Below are positions 22,827 to 34,675 of a stretch of DNA of 64,000 nucleotides, one piece after another. How positions within the stretch are numbered: position 1 is the stretch's first letter; every line of letters starts with the position of its first letter. The notes under the pieces were generated by a model. The model ran no database searches and was not told the origin of the DNA. It saw only the letters and a program-made list of their open reading frames with translations. This stretch comes from Mytilus californianus (lineage: Eukaryota > Mollusca > Bivalvia > Mytilida > Mytilidae): positions 65,442,100 through 65,506,099 of the forward strand of contig NW_026262712.1 in assembly GCF_021869535.1 (NCBI RefSeq), read 5' to 3'. Both the position numbers and the translations under genes were made by a program.

Positions 22827-22914
22827 TATTAGTCGGTGTCGAGAGTTGTTGAAAAGGTCTATTAAAAGATGATTCATTCCTCGTCCTTCATGTTAAAGAA
22901 CATGAAAAAAAAAA

Positions 22915-23470
22915 TATTGCCAAGATTTTAACTTAAATTATCATATCGTAATGGAATAATATTAGCATAGGTATAATGATGCCAGCTTAATAGTGTAAGT
23001 TATGAATAAAAAGACAAGACAAGAGTTATTTAAAAAATACGGTTCAAACTCCCTCGGGCAAAGTTGACATCGGATGGATATTCTTTCAGACCCCTTTTGA
23101 TCGCAAAGCTCTCCACGTGTTCAAGTTGTAATACATTCTTGGCTTTCAATTTTTGAATTATAAGCGTTCTTTATAAAGGAATATTCAGAAAAGCGCTTCG
23201 AAAGCACTTTAAGTGTTATTTTGATTACTTTTTAGGGGGATTCAGTAGCACCGGTTGTGACGCCAGGGACTATCAAATGTTTTGATACAAGGGCCACTCG
23301 AACCTGGTCCGTCTGTTGAAGACAGAAATGGTTTAGATAATGGTTAAGTTTAAAGTAGTTCATCAGTATCAATTTGAGAGATTTATGATATAAATATGAA
23401 TCATAATTCCCAAGTGTGGTTTTATCCTTAATTTTAAAGTCATTTGATATACGAGACGAAAAGGATCACT
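22915..23470 (+). repeat. Long dispersed repeat, second copy of the 6,636-8,110 family
   Basis: Carries the ATATCGTAATGGAATAATAT block, TAATGATGCCAGCTTAATAG, GGCTTTCAATTTTTGAATTA, GGAATATTCAGAAAAGCGCT and AATATGAATCATAATTCCC blocks in the order seen at 6.6-8.1 kb. It lacks the extra 0.8 kb found there. Confidence 0.7.
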
Positions 23471-24739
23471 AAAAGGGTGTAATGAATTAACAGACATCAT
23501 CGATATATTTGAAGGTGAGATGAATTTCTACAAATATTGAATAAATATGAGCAGTTTAAGATTTTTCAGAAATCGAACATTTGAACATTACATGGTATAA
23601 TGACTGTGATTGAAGACATATAAATCTGTAATCAGTGGTTAATAGACATTTTCGAAAAGTCATCTACACAGACCCTTTTAAGTTACACCGACACCGACAC
23701 CTACACTGACTACAAAAATATAGGAACCGTATCAAAATGTCAAAACATACTGAATGAATGACCTCGTAAAACTTGGTTGCAGATATCCAAAAAATACATT
23801 TTGTATTTTTTTCAATATGATTTTTTATTCGGAATCGGAGCTAGAAACACCGAATGCTCTCATTAGTTTTGGATTATTTTAAGTAATGAATTTGTGACAT
23901 TCCATCTGGTTTTTTTTTAATTGTCTCCGTTTGCAACCAATCAAACGGAATACAGTTTTGTGGTAGAATATACAATTGGCGAATTGAATTTCTAGAAAGC
24001 ATTCGGAACATAAATAAAGTATCTTATTTCTTATGAAGCAAGCAAACATATTTTTAACAATATAAATCAACAGGTCTTAGGATTTGTAATGGACGTTTCG
24101 GTGACTCAGTATAAAATAAAAACGGTTGTAGTGTAAATTCCACCAAAAATAAAATGCCAAAAGTAAAATATAACTGCTAAAAGTAAAAATGAAATGCAAA
24201 AAGTAATTAAAAAAAAATCATCAAAAATTACAAAAAAACTAAATTTTGTCCAAATAAAAAAAAACTTTTCTTGCCGAAATTCCAAAAAATTCAATTTCCC
24301 AAAACTAAACATAAAAATAAAATGTTGAACCCCACCCCCCTCTTTACAAAAAAAAATAATTATATCAACGTTATATTTGACAACGCGCAGCAACACCAGT
24401 GTTGAATTGTGAAGTGAAAGTTCTTCATAAGATTTTTTTAAATTTTATACCCAGGTATAATAAATTGCTTCGTCGAGCGCAGCTGGATACGACCGCAGAG
24501 GTCCAATCCTGAACAGTTAGGGTAAAAATGGAAACAATATTCAAGCTTGATACAGGTCTGAATTTGGATTGTAATTAAATAATTGACACATTATAGGTTT
24601 CTGACACAGAATAAATGTAGTCAAAGAACTTGAAATTGGTTATATGATTTGAATTTATATTCAATGGAAGATGTCTTGCTGTTGTGCAATACTTAGTAAA
24701 TCTGTTTTCAGACTATATACAAAAAATTAGCAAAATAAA

Positions 24740-24985
24740 TTTTGACCCCCATTTTTTTTTAAAATTGATAATTTCTTAAATCTTGAGGAAAAAAAATTGA
24801 CCCCCCCTAAAAAAAATTTTTACCCCCCCCCCCCCCCCCCCCCTCTTCCAAAAAAAATATTTGAAGAAATTTTCTTTTTAATTTCTTAAATCTTGAGGAA
24901 AAAAATTTGATCCCCCAAAAAAAATTTTGTTTACCCCCAAAACACATACTATTTGAAGAAATTTTCTTTTTGTAAAATGTGGTAC
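24740..24985. repeat. Tandem duplication of an A/C-rich unit
   Basis: TTTCTTAAATCTTGAGGAAA occurs at 24,772 and 24,882, and ATTTGAAGAAATTTTCTTTT at 24,859 and 24,951, giving two diverged units of about 110 and 92 bp with C runs between. It lies inside the 2.0-kb element. Confidence 0.75.
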
Positions 24986-25009
24986 AATTTAAGAGACATC
25001 CATACACTT

Positions 25010-25250
25010 ATACACAAGTTATTGTCCTGAAACTAGAAAAATGCTTGTTTTGGGCCTCTTTTTGGCCCCTAATTCCTAAACGGTTGGGACCATCACCCCC
25101 AAAAACAATCCCAACCTTCCTTTTGTGGTATTGAACCTTTTGGTCAAAACTAAAGTTATTGTCCGGAAACCAAATGTCTTCGGACGACGACGACGTGATA
25201 GCAATATACGAACGCAATTTGTTTGTGGTCGTATAAAAATTAGTAAAGGC
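25010..25250 (+). repeat. Bivalve interspersed repeat with CGGACGACGACGACGTGATA
   Basis: TTGGGCCTCTTTTTGGCCCC, CTAAACGGTTGGGACCATCA, TAAAGTTATTGTCCGGAAAC, then CGGACGACGACGACGTGATA and a TTTGTGGTCGTATAAAAATT close. I recognise this as a common bivalve family. The overlapping ORFs here are repeat-derived. Confidence 0.65.
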
Positions 25251-25673
25251 TTAGTGTTATCAGGGGTGTACGGAATTTTACAATGCATTTTCAACACCGG
25301 TGTAAAGTTAAAGATAACACATACTAAAATACGTTCTGTTTCACGCTATAAAAGACTTTACACATTCTTGTTTCTGATTGAAGATTTACCAATTTACACA
25401 AAGCTCCCCCCCCCCCCCCCCACACACACTTTTTTTTCCAAAGTACAATATTAAGATCGGTCAATTCTCAGCTACTAAACAGGGCTAATAAAGTAGCAAA
25501 TCATTCAAAATAAAAGTTTTATACACTATTTAAAATGTAAGATTAGAAAAAAAAATATAATATAAATGCCTGTGGTCGTTGTACATATTGAGATGACCCC
25601 TTCTCAAAAAGGTTACCTGTAGGCATAGGCGTAGGTGTAAGCGTCGGTATCGAATAGTTTTCGAAAATGTCTA

Positions 25674-28600
25674 ATAAGGTGTAGCCCGTTTGTCGAGTGT
25701 AGACGATATACTTCCAATGTTAATTCAACAAAACAGCAAATTTTGTCTGAGAAGGCGTTTGTGATCGCATTCATTTGAAAGCAATCAAATTGAAAAGCCA
25801 TCCTTATACAAAATAAACAAGATGGTTGATTTTTAAATGCATGAACATTCACTAGATAATAACGATACAGAAGACAAATACTGATCATCGACTTGCTTTT
25901 GAATAAAATTAATATAAAATGCAGTACAATATAATAAAGGTCATACAATAACCTTTATAAAAGAGCCCGCATTGTAACCTGGTGATATTTATTTATGTAC
26001 TCATTTATTTTCATAATAGGTGCAGATAACTTCTAAAAGGGCACATTCTCAGACTTGCTTGTATGTATTAAGATAACCGTAGATCTTTAGTTGTTTGTTA
26101 TTTACGTTAAACTCAGAACGTTTCACTCAGGTAAAGTAAAATATATTCAAACCAAAAATGAAACACGCTTAGAACCAAACGATAAAAATCACCTTTTTAC
26201 AGACTAATCAAAAAGGAGCATGTTTTCAAAATAAGCTTAAAAAAATATACCACCGTTTCTTAAGGAAGTTGAAATCTTGATTTTTTTTTAAACTGACAAA
26301 ATACATTAACAGTTTCGTCATTCAAAGTATATGTGATTATGAACCATAAGTAGAAAAAAAGTAGACAACACAATGGAAAAGAAAATAGTACGAAAAGACA
26401 AACAACTATTTCAACAAATTACACAGAAAAATACTTAGCACCACATAATCTTAATGTCTTTTGTCTAACCGTAAGACCTTTCCCAATTTATAAACCATGG
26501 GAACATGAACATTTTCTAATCATGATAATAGGAAAGCTTGAAATGAAGAAAAAAAAAAAAAACAGTTTTCAAACATGGAATCGACAAGAAAATCAAAACA
26601 AAACAGAAATTGGAGGATAAGCTGCAAACATACAATATAGAAATCTAACGGTAAAGCAGAACCAAAACCCTTAAAAACTAACAATGAACTCATAAATTCT
26701 TCAATTTGAACGGATCAAACATAACGTCATCAAATTTATCTTAGACGGAGAGTAAAAACATAATATTTGTGACTTCCTACAACTGACCACTCTAATATGT
26801 CTCGTTTGCTAATATAATTCAGACAACAATGTAGAACAAGACTGAAGCCAATGCATACGCAAATGTCTTCAAAGTCTTTGTTTAAACATCAATATATATA
26901 ATTAAAATGCACGAAATACTGATTTGGGTGATCAGAGAAGCTTTGTCATCACTTATACATTACCAATTGACAGTAGATTATGACAAGTTTTAATGGAAGA
27001 ACTAAAATGGAATAGATTGAAATCGGATATCTTTTACGGCTAAATAATGATGTGTAATGAAGTATAAGATCATAAAGGACATAGTCGCTAGTCAAGGATT
27101 TCCGCTGCCTACTGGAAAAGGATATTGAAAGTATTTAGAGACGCGTCTTGATATATTTTTCTATCAATATTTTGACAAGTGCATGCTATATGTTAGAGCA
27201 ATGTTTAGTATACTTGTACTGAATGCAAAATATGAATATTAACCATTGTGCAAGAGTGTACTTATTAAACAAAAGAAATTTCTGTTATTAAATCAAATCA
27301 TAAACACCTTCACCAATTTCACTGTAAATTATATAATGTAGCAAAGATTTATTTTATCAATATATATATATATAGCAAACTGCGCGCTCATTGTACAGTA
27401 CTACATATTTCACTGCGTCAACCCAAATTAAAAGCTTTAAAACAAAAGTGGAGGTCACCAAAAAGAGTTTGCTTTTCTTTAAGTCATTTTGGTATGATTG
27501 TTGTAAAACATCCAAAAACAAAATAACGAGCTCCAAGCTAAATTAAAATAAAAATAAAACTGAAAAACTGAAAATACAGAATGCTCAGCTTTACCAACGG
27601 AACGACAGGAAAACAACCGTCTATTCCTGATTTGGTACAGGCACATTGGTAGAGGTAGTTTATTAGAAAAAATCGTGTCTATTTTTTTTCCGTATGGTAA
27701 ACGTATATCTATCCATTTTGGTTCTCATTTGTTGCAAGAGATAAAAGTATTTTAATTTACCCTTCACTTCTTTTTCTAAATCATTGTACATGATTTTTGA
27801 ATTCATAAACGGTTTAAAAATTTGAGTTATTGCAATCTCTTGTAACAATATAGTGTTTTCCCTTTTAAAAATATGATTCAATTCATGTCAAAAAACATAA
27901 TATCCTATACATGACAACTTATCGATTTGGTAAGATGCAAGTGTCTGAAAGTAAATTGCCTACTTTTAAAATTGAAGTCTTAAAAATAGCTTTAATCTTA
28001 TGAAAAACATTTTGTCATTTAGATTGGGTAAATGCTTCAATTAAGTACAATTACAAGTTCAATGTATTCATTTAAAATTTACTGTCTGCTTTTGAAGAGT
28101 TGTTTTCAATAATAAACTTTCATAAAATTGTAAAGGTGCTTAGCCTAGTTTAGCCCAATAATAATATGTTGTAATGGTTGCTGAAACCCTTTGGATAGCT
28201 GTGACTGTGCGGTACGACGGTTATATTTCGTCTTGTACATTGTAGGGTTCGAGTTCATGCCGACATATTATTGTTATGTTGAAATGTGCTTTTGAAAATT
28301 GTAGTATGAAAGGTATAAGCCTTCAAAATCCACGACTTCGACTAATTAAATTACACTAAAAAAACTTCTTTTTAATGTTTTCTCTATAACTTATATTTTA
28401 TATCACAGTATAAATGTCATTGTACACTGGACTGTTTATTTATGAAAAAGACAAGATACATGCAAGGTCAATGTTTTTCTTTTGAATTCGAAGACCTCAA
28501 AATATCGCAAATCAGTCTAACAATACTCATGCAATTTGTCTGTCAGGTATGAGTAATAACATAATACACTTTTTATTACGTATTTCTTTTAGGCCTTAAA

Positions 28601-28960
28601 ACTCTTCGCACTGTTAGGGAACAATAAAACAGAAGATGCAAAAGAACAATAAAAGAATCATAAAAAACCCAACAATACCGTTACAAAAAAAAAACGAAAA
28701 AAGACAAAAAGTTAATCAACAGTCCACATAACACTACAATGAATACTAAAGACTGGTCAACTTCGATCCCATCAAAAACCGAGGACAATTTCGTCGGCTC
28801 CGAAAATAATGGTCAAATAGCCATCTAGGTCAAATATGTCAATTATGATTTTACAGTACTATCATAAAAAACATGTCTGTACTAAACATTGCTAAATTGA
28901 TCGAACTATATCGTCATTTTCATGCAATTTAAAATACCGAATTAAAAAAATTTAAAATAG
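25674..28960. other. AT-rich DNA with minor repeats and no gene
   Basis: Contains a short TA run at 27,360-27,375. Positions 27,520-27,690 include CTATTCCTGATTTGGTACAG, related to the repeat at 61,890-62,165. A block at 28,000-28,085 is duplicated at 30,047-30,125. The frame at 25,613-25,948 (- strand) and the one at 27,663-27,881 have no recognisable domain. Confidence 0.5.
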
Positions 28961-28964
28961 ATAT

Positions 28965-29375
28965 AAGAAGATGTGGTATGAGTGCCAATGAGACAACTCT
29001 CCATCCAAGTCAAAATTTAAAAAAGTAAAACATTATAGGTCAAAGTACGGTCTTCAACACGGAGCCTTGGCTCTCACCGTACAGTAAGCTATAAAGGGCC
29101 CAAAAATTACTAGTGTAAAACCATTCAAACGGGAAAACCAACGGTCTAATCTATATAAAAAAACGAGAAACGAGAAACACTTATGAACCACATCAACACA
29201 CGACAACTACTCAACATCAGATTCCTGACTTAGAACAGGTGCAAACAAATGCAGCGGGTTTAAACGTTTTAATGGTACCAAACCTTCACCCTTTTTCTGA
29301 AACAATAGTGTAACATCACAACATAGAAAGACACACTATAAAATATCAACTGAAATAGCTTAACTCAATCAAAGG
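28965..29375 (+). repeat. GATTGCCAATGA family repeat, copy
   Basis: AGAAGATGTGGTATGAGTGC, CAATGAGACAACTCTCCATC, TATAGGTCAAAGTACGGTC, CAACTACTCAACATCAGATT and GTGTAACATCACAACATAGA follow the family order. Sequence divergence is moderate. Confidence 0.85.
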
Positions 29376-29485
29376 ACATATTAACACCAGTGAACATACA
29401 CTGAACAAATACATTTGACCTATGATACAATGTAAATACAAATAAATGAACTAAGGGAAGAATAATAAAAGTAACATGTTAGGGA

Positions 29486-29610
29486 GCTACCATTTGATTT
29501 TTATGGGGGGGGGGCTAGGATGAAATTTGAAAAAAATAGGCAGGACAGGAGTTTTGAGTAAAAAAAAGGCAGGATGAGACACTTGCAAAAAAAAAAAGAA
29601 TTCTACTACA
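29486..29610 (+). mobile_element. GGGAGCTACCATTTGA MITE, left fragment
   Basis: Begins GGGAGCTACCATTTGATTTT with a G run, then two GGCAGGA units (AAAATAGGCAGGACAGGAG and AAAGGCAGGATGAGACACTT). The expected inverted right end is not present, so the copy is truncated. The terminus resembles that of the MITEs at 14,442 and 20,573. Confidence 0.6.
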
Positions 29611-31390
29611 TATTTGCAATATTTGGGTGCAAATGGCAAAAAGCTGTTTTTTTCTTCTTTGTAATAGAAAAAAATGGCTATTGTATACATTCCAATTTGC
29701 AAAAGTCATTACTTATAGAAATATTTTACGACGAAGAAGAATGAATTACAAGGCCATTGTTTTACTTCTAGACTTTGAAAGTCATTAAGTGTTACGAATC
29801 ATTTCAAATCCTTCATATAGTTCTAATGAATACACATTATTGAGAAAGCAAATTACAATCTTGATATTCAGGTCAGCCAGAATTTGCATTGCAATAACAA
29901 CGATAATGCAGCGCATCTCTCATATGACAGCTCATTCATCATCTGATTTAATCTTGTTAAAGGCAATCAACTGTTGAAACAAGAGAACATTTTCATTTTT
30001 CTCAATCTAAACGTAACACAATTTTCAGATTGCTTTCTATTTTGAATGAAAAATATTTTGTCATTTAGATTGGGCAAAATGCTTCAATTAAGTACAAGCT
30101 TCAAGTTCAATGTACTCATTAAAAATTTCATTTTCCGGTTTGAATCTGCTCTTAAGGAAATGTAATTGGTTGCCGAGTTAACTTTCACCTTGAGGAAGGG
30201 ATCGAACGACGAAAAACGCATTATAGAATATTGTTTTTCATTCTACTTTGTCTTATCTTTTTTTCGAGCTGCTTCCTCTTCTCCTTATTTTGTTATTTGT
30301 TTTCTTTGTTTGAAAACTAATAGGTTTTCTTTGTTTAATATTCAGAACACCTTCGTTGGAAAAAGAGATACGATATATTTATGCATGACATAATAACACG
30401 ACTACGTCAAAATTAAGGCAACGGAACAACACATGTTTTACTATTAATCATCTCAAAGTCACAGCAAGGTCTTCAACACCGATAACGATAATTATTATAC
30501 ATATAAGAATAAGTTGCTTTTCAAAAAAAAAAAAGTCAATACGTGAACCTTAGTCCTTTTTTATGCTAATTATTAATTCAACTGAATTAGAAATTATATC
30601 TCAGTGTTTTCATGGCCATGTGTGTGGAGGATAACATTTTCTTTTTATTGTAAATCATGACAATTTTGGCATGTTGAGAGTGGTGTTAAATATAAAGTGA
30701 TGAGATAAAGACTATTTTAATTTCAATATTCATTAACGGCTGGTGTTAGCGTTCATTTTTTTCAAGTGTGAAAGGTCAAACTACTACCAATGGATGACAC
30801 TTCTAGGGTTTTTATTTGTACAGGTACAAATGTAGTATTTCACTTAGAATCCATCTGTTATTTTATTTCTTTTCTTTTCTTTTAAAAAAAATATATTTCA
30901 GAGCAAGTACGATATTTTGTTTCATGGAATGTGGAAGGTTTATTCCTACCAAATAAGACAAAATAAAATGAGTCAGATTCAAGGTAAACCAAACAGAGTG
31001 CTGCTGAAAATGAAACCTCGAAGAAAAGCTACTTGCTAATCATTTCAAGTATGTTGTGCCGTAAAACCCCGTTCCACATTAAAAATGGGTTTGGATCCAA
31101 CTAATACATTCAATTTGCTGCTTATACATGTATACTTAATATACCTACTAGCTTACATACTAGTATATGACATTTGGTCTTTGATAAAAAGTTGTCTCAA
31201 TGGCAAGTATACAAAATATTATATAATCATATCAGTCGCAGGATAATTCGATTATTATGAAATGCAGTTCCTTCAACCAACATACGTAATAAATATCAAG
31301 ACTTTACACCGTTTTTTTTGCTAACTTATGTGTGTTGCAGAATGTTAACAGGGTTTAAGGATTTTTTGCTTAAACTTGTTTTAACATGGG
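29611..31390. other. AT-rich DNA with no recognised gene
   Basis: No gene seen. Positions 30,047-30,125 (TTTTGTCATTTAGATTGGGC, ATGCTTCAATTAAGTACAAG) duplicate 28,000-28,085 in the same orientation about 2.05 kb away. Confidence 0.5.
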
Positions 31391-31394
31391 TCCC

Positions 31395-32830
31395 TTTTCA
31401 AAAATCTCCCAACTACTACCCTGATTTCGCAAGGTATTCTTTAATATTTTTGTTGCGTTTATATGCTATGATAGATACTTGGGTGAACATTTCACTGCAT
31501 TGTTTGTCTTTTTGCAGATTGTTCCAATGTTTTTTTATGATTTTACTCCGGTTTTTCACTATTGGGTTATACTATTGTAATGAGAGTACGTGGATTTTTT
31601 TTTTTTTGTTCTATTGGTCTTTATTAAGGTAGTTTGTCTATCCGTTGCATTTTTAACATTTTTATAACATTTTCTGTTTCCTCTTTACACTATCCTCTAT
31701 CAATTAACGTCTCTTGTAAGTTATTTAATATTTTATTTAATTCAATGATATCACTATCATTTCTGATTATGACATATAATATAGATTCATACACTGTACG
31801 TACTACTCTTAAATGTGTGTTTTGGGTGTGCACTCGTGATTGGTAAATATTGATGCGTTTCTGTTGTTTTGATATCAAGAATTCCGTAATAACGGAATCG
31901 TTCACAATTCGGTATCAATAGGTCATACTAGATATCGACACATAGTAGAGGGTCAATTTCGTTCGCTTTTTTTAAGAAATCTTCAACATGCTCTAATTTG
32001 CCACTGAAGACCATAAAATCGTCATCTGTATATTGACAGTGTAATTTGATGTTTTCTCTCCATTGGAACTTATCTAGGATTCTTATTGATTGGACAAACA
32101 GATGATCTGAGCATGTTGGTGAAAATATACCACCCATGGGTGCTCCTATTATTTGTTTATATAACTTAAATTAATTGTTTCTTAGAATCAATTTAACAAA
32201 TGCAGGTAAATATTTTTTGTTGAGAATCTTAACAGTATATTCTTGTGTGTCAATGAATTCTAATGCATTGATAACAGTTGAATTGATTATATAGAGAATC
32301 ACTGAAGCATGAATGGAGCGGGCCCTCTCTTAGGGCAGTCAGTGCTCCCCTCCTTATGAATATTTCTGGGTCGGCCACTGTTACATCAAAGGCAATAAGA
32401 ATGCATTCTTTTTCAACATCGTGCGACTCTATTTTATTAATGAAATCTTTTGTATCTTGAATGTAAAAGTTATGCCTCTTCAATAATGGTTTAATAATTA
32501 AATCAAGTAATCTCTCAATGCGTCTCGTGGGAGAAATACACTTATTGATGATTGGTCGGTAAGTAACATTAATGTGTCTCCTACTAGTTGACTAGTTTGC
32601 AATGCCTCATTAATTATTTCTAGATTAATTTTATGAATTTTTGGAAGAATGTTCAGGTGTCCGTGTTTTGAATCATTATTATTCTTTAAGAAATTTCTTT
32701 TTTTCTATATAGATTTTCAACTTTATCTTTTATTGTCATATAGCAGATATCATTAGTGACATAGCAATTTATGAAAAGTTCTTTATTGCGACGTTTTAAA
32801 TATCTGAAATACCCCGTATGGAGGTGCTCT
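31395..32830 (-). pseudogene. Decayed Penelope-like element reverse transcriptase
   Basis: Read on the - strand, the pieces are in family order although frames change and stops intervene. They are GHLNILPKIHK, YRPIINKCISPTRRIERLLD, YIQDTKDFINKI, LIAFDVT (RT motif A), IGAPMGGIFSPTCSDHL (motif B), YTDDDF (motif C, with the catalytic Asp pair), then THQYLPITSAHPKHT and, nearer the C terminus, IIKKHWNNLQKD and AYKRNKNIKEYLAKSG. These last motifs are typical of the thumb and connector of Penelope-like retrotransposons. No GIY-YIG endonuclease follows, so the copy is truncated or belongs to an endonuclease-lacking lineage. Motif A is split by a small insertion (32,283-32,378). It differs clearly from the RT at 40.4-44.1 kb. 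It cannot be active. Confidence 0.85.
32283..32378 (-). mobile_element. Short repeat inserted in RT motif A
   Basis: On the - strand, GTGGCCGACCCAGAAATATT ... AAGGAGGGGAGCACTGACTG ... GAGGGCCCGCTCCATTCATG ... TCAGTGATTCTCTATATAAT. It interrupts the RT immediately after FDVT, and RT-like sequence resumes near 32,275. Its composition is more GC-rich than the host element. I recall this sequence as a dispersed molluscan repeat but not its class. Confidence 0.65.
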
Positions 32831-32951
32831 TAACTGCAGGAAGCTGATACAGATAAGAAGAATAAATGTTCCGAATGGACAATAATTTAGCTTCCGAATA
32901 TTCCCCCATAGACCATATTTCTAACTAATTTATATGCGTGAACCCTCAAGG

Positions 32952-33360
32952 GTTCACGCAATAAGAAGATGTGGTATGATTGCCAATGAGACAACACTCC
33001 ACACGAGACCAAATTACACAGAAATGAACAACTATAGGTCACCGTATGACCTTCAACAATGAGCCCATACCGCATAGTCAGCTATAAGAGGCCCCGAAAT
33101 GACAAACGTGAAAAATTCAAACGAGAAAACTAACGGAAATGTGTATTCCACTTCTAAAAATCTAGCCAGATTGTAAAACCATTCAAATCAGAAAACCAAC
33201 GGCCTGACTAATATGATATACAATAACAATTGAATTGAACTACATGCTCCTGACTTGGGACAGTCATTAAACATTTTTGCAGTACTCAACCCGTCCCCTA
33301 ACCTGGTACAGTGGTGTAGCAGCACAACATTAAAACAAACAATAAACATTTTTTAATGTA
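32952..33360 (+). repeat. GATTGCCAATGA family repeat, near-complete copy
   Basis: AATAAGAAGATGTGGTATGA, CAATGAGACAACACTCCACA, AACTATAGGTCACCGTATGA, CAGCTATAAGAGGCCCCGAA, ACATGCTCCTGACTTGGGAC, CCTAACCTGG and TGTAGCAGCACAACATTAAA. Of the copies here it is one of the closest to the form I remember. Confidence 0.9.
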
Positions 33361-34060
33361 TATGTGTGTTTAACATGCTTGCTATTCATGGTCGTTTTAA
33401 ATCTCGCATTTGACAAAACTCTCACTTTTAAATGCTAAAGAGCAATCTCTGATAAGATGTTATTATACGAAATATGTCTTTATCATATACCAACTGTTGC
33501 TCTACTTGTGACGTAATATTAATGTATATTTACATGCAAGTACTGTTACCATACATGCACAAATTGATATGGGACCACAGGAGTCTTTTTGAGGCAATAT
33601 GATTAAAACAAGTCTAACTTCAAATTAAAGGCTGATGAAAAAAATATAAAAACAAAAAAATACATTCCATAAATCCATCGCGAAAGAAAAAAAGGGAGCT
33701 AGCAGTTGATCAAACAATTGCAGTATGAGACCTATTTTAGTGTCTTGGCACATTCTTGTTTTCTACTATACATGGCATTTTCAGCAGTGTTCTATTAGTA
33801 ACTTTCAAACTATACGGGATGAGTAATTGAAACAGTCGGCACATTAAAGGTATACAAAGTCAGTGAGTATATAGCTATTGTAACGTTATAATATAACGAG
33901 ATTGGTTTTCTAAACTGTTAAAAATCCGTTTATTTGCTATAAAAGTGTATTATCAAACTATCAGCTTTAAACGATTTCATGTATTTGTTAGCCGTTCTCA
34001 TATTGCCTTTTAAACATGTTTCATGTGATGTATCCTAGAATAAAATAAATGCTTTATACA
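33361..34060. other. AT-rich DNA with no recognised gene
   Basis: Nothing supportable was seen on either strand. Confidence 0.5.
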
Positions 34061-34290
34061 GTAATAAGAAGATATGTTATGATTGCCAATGCGATACATG
34101 ACATGGATGGAAGCAACTTAATGTCATTGCACGGCCTTCAACAATGAGCAAAACCCATACCGTTCCTATTCATACAAGGATACGAATGGCTTAATTTATA
34201 TACAAAACAATAAACGAAAAACAATTATGATTGACAGCGACAACCACTGAATTACACGTTCCTGATTTAGGACATGCGCGTACAGAATTT
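34061..34290 (+). repeat. GATTGCCAATGA family repeat, 3'-shortened copy
   Basis: AAGAAGATATGTTATGATTG, ATTGCACGGCCTTCAACAAT, CATACCGTTCC and TTACACGTTCCTGATTTAGG. The copy stops near GGACATGCGCGTAC, before the CCCTAACCTGG block. Confidence 0.8.
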
Positions 34291-34675
34291 GGTTACTTTT
34301 TTATGCAAGTTTGTATTGTCCAAGTCAATTTAGCTTAAAAGATAATTTCATCGTTTGTCTGTATAACTTTGTTCTTATTCCAGCTCCACATGTATATCTT
34401 GCCTAATCGTACACGTAATGAGTGTCTCGTCATAGGTTTGAATTTAAGAATTCAAGATTTATTACATTTTATTTTATATGTCCTTTGTTTCTAATTCCCT
34501 ATTTTTTTCTTTATTGCTCAAAACGAACAGAGAGTGAAACATAATTTATCGCTCAGATTTGTCGGATTATTTTCTATTCAAACAATAGTATAAATAATAG
34601 TTACAACAGGATTGTAGATCTATATAATATATAGATTCTACCTTACTGCTGAAGGTTTCCTCCACGACGGATTCA
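34291..34675. other. AT-rich DNA with no recognised gene
   Basis: Nothing supportable. The - strand frame at 34,567-34,764 overlaps the next repeat. Confidence 0.45.

Larger units (their letters stand above)
18426..22859. mobile_element. 4.4-kb outer TIR element of the GAC/TA cluster
   Basis: Left end TA|GACCTTTTCAACAA at 18,424 and right end TTGTTGAAAAGGTC|TA at 22,861 are perfect inverted copies over 14 bp. They are followed by weaker matches, including ACAGGTGA and GGGTCGTCTCAAAA (left) versus GGGGTCATCTCAAAA (right, inverted). The flanks give a TA duplication. It contains a GATTGCCAATGA repeat copy, MITE copy 2 and the inner element 21,114-22,826. No transposase is readable. The pairing of these two ends is inferred from orientation and could instead reflect two separate elements. 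Confidence 0.55.
23645..25671. mobile_element. 2.0-kb TIR element of the GAC/TA cluster
   Basis: TA|GACATTTTCGAAAA at 23,643 and TTTTCGAAAATGTC|TA at 25,673 are perfect inverted copies. Inside each end is a run of related hexamers: ACACCGACACCGACACCTAC on the left, and inverted ACACCTACGCCTATGCCTAC on the right. The right end also carries GAGATGACCCCTTC, shared with 21,065 and 22,746. The interior is A-rich and has no readable transposase. Confidence 0.65.

Noticed and set aside
24807-25007. Glycine-run protein on the - strand
   Set aside because: Produced by a long C homopolymer in a tandemly duplicated low-complexity segment, not a coding region.
31318-31632. 104-codon + strand open frame as a membrane protein
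   Set aside because: It is antisense to the recognisable C-terminal part of the - strand Penelope-like RT; the hydrophobic residues come from the complementary AT-rich code.
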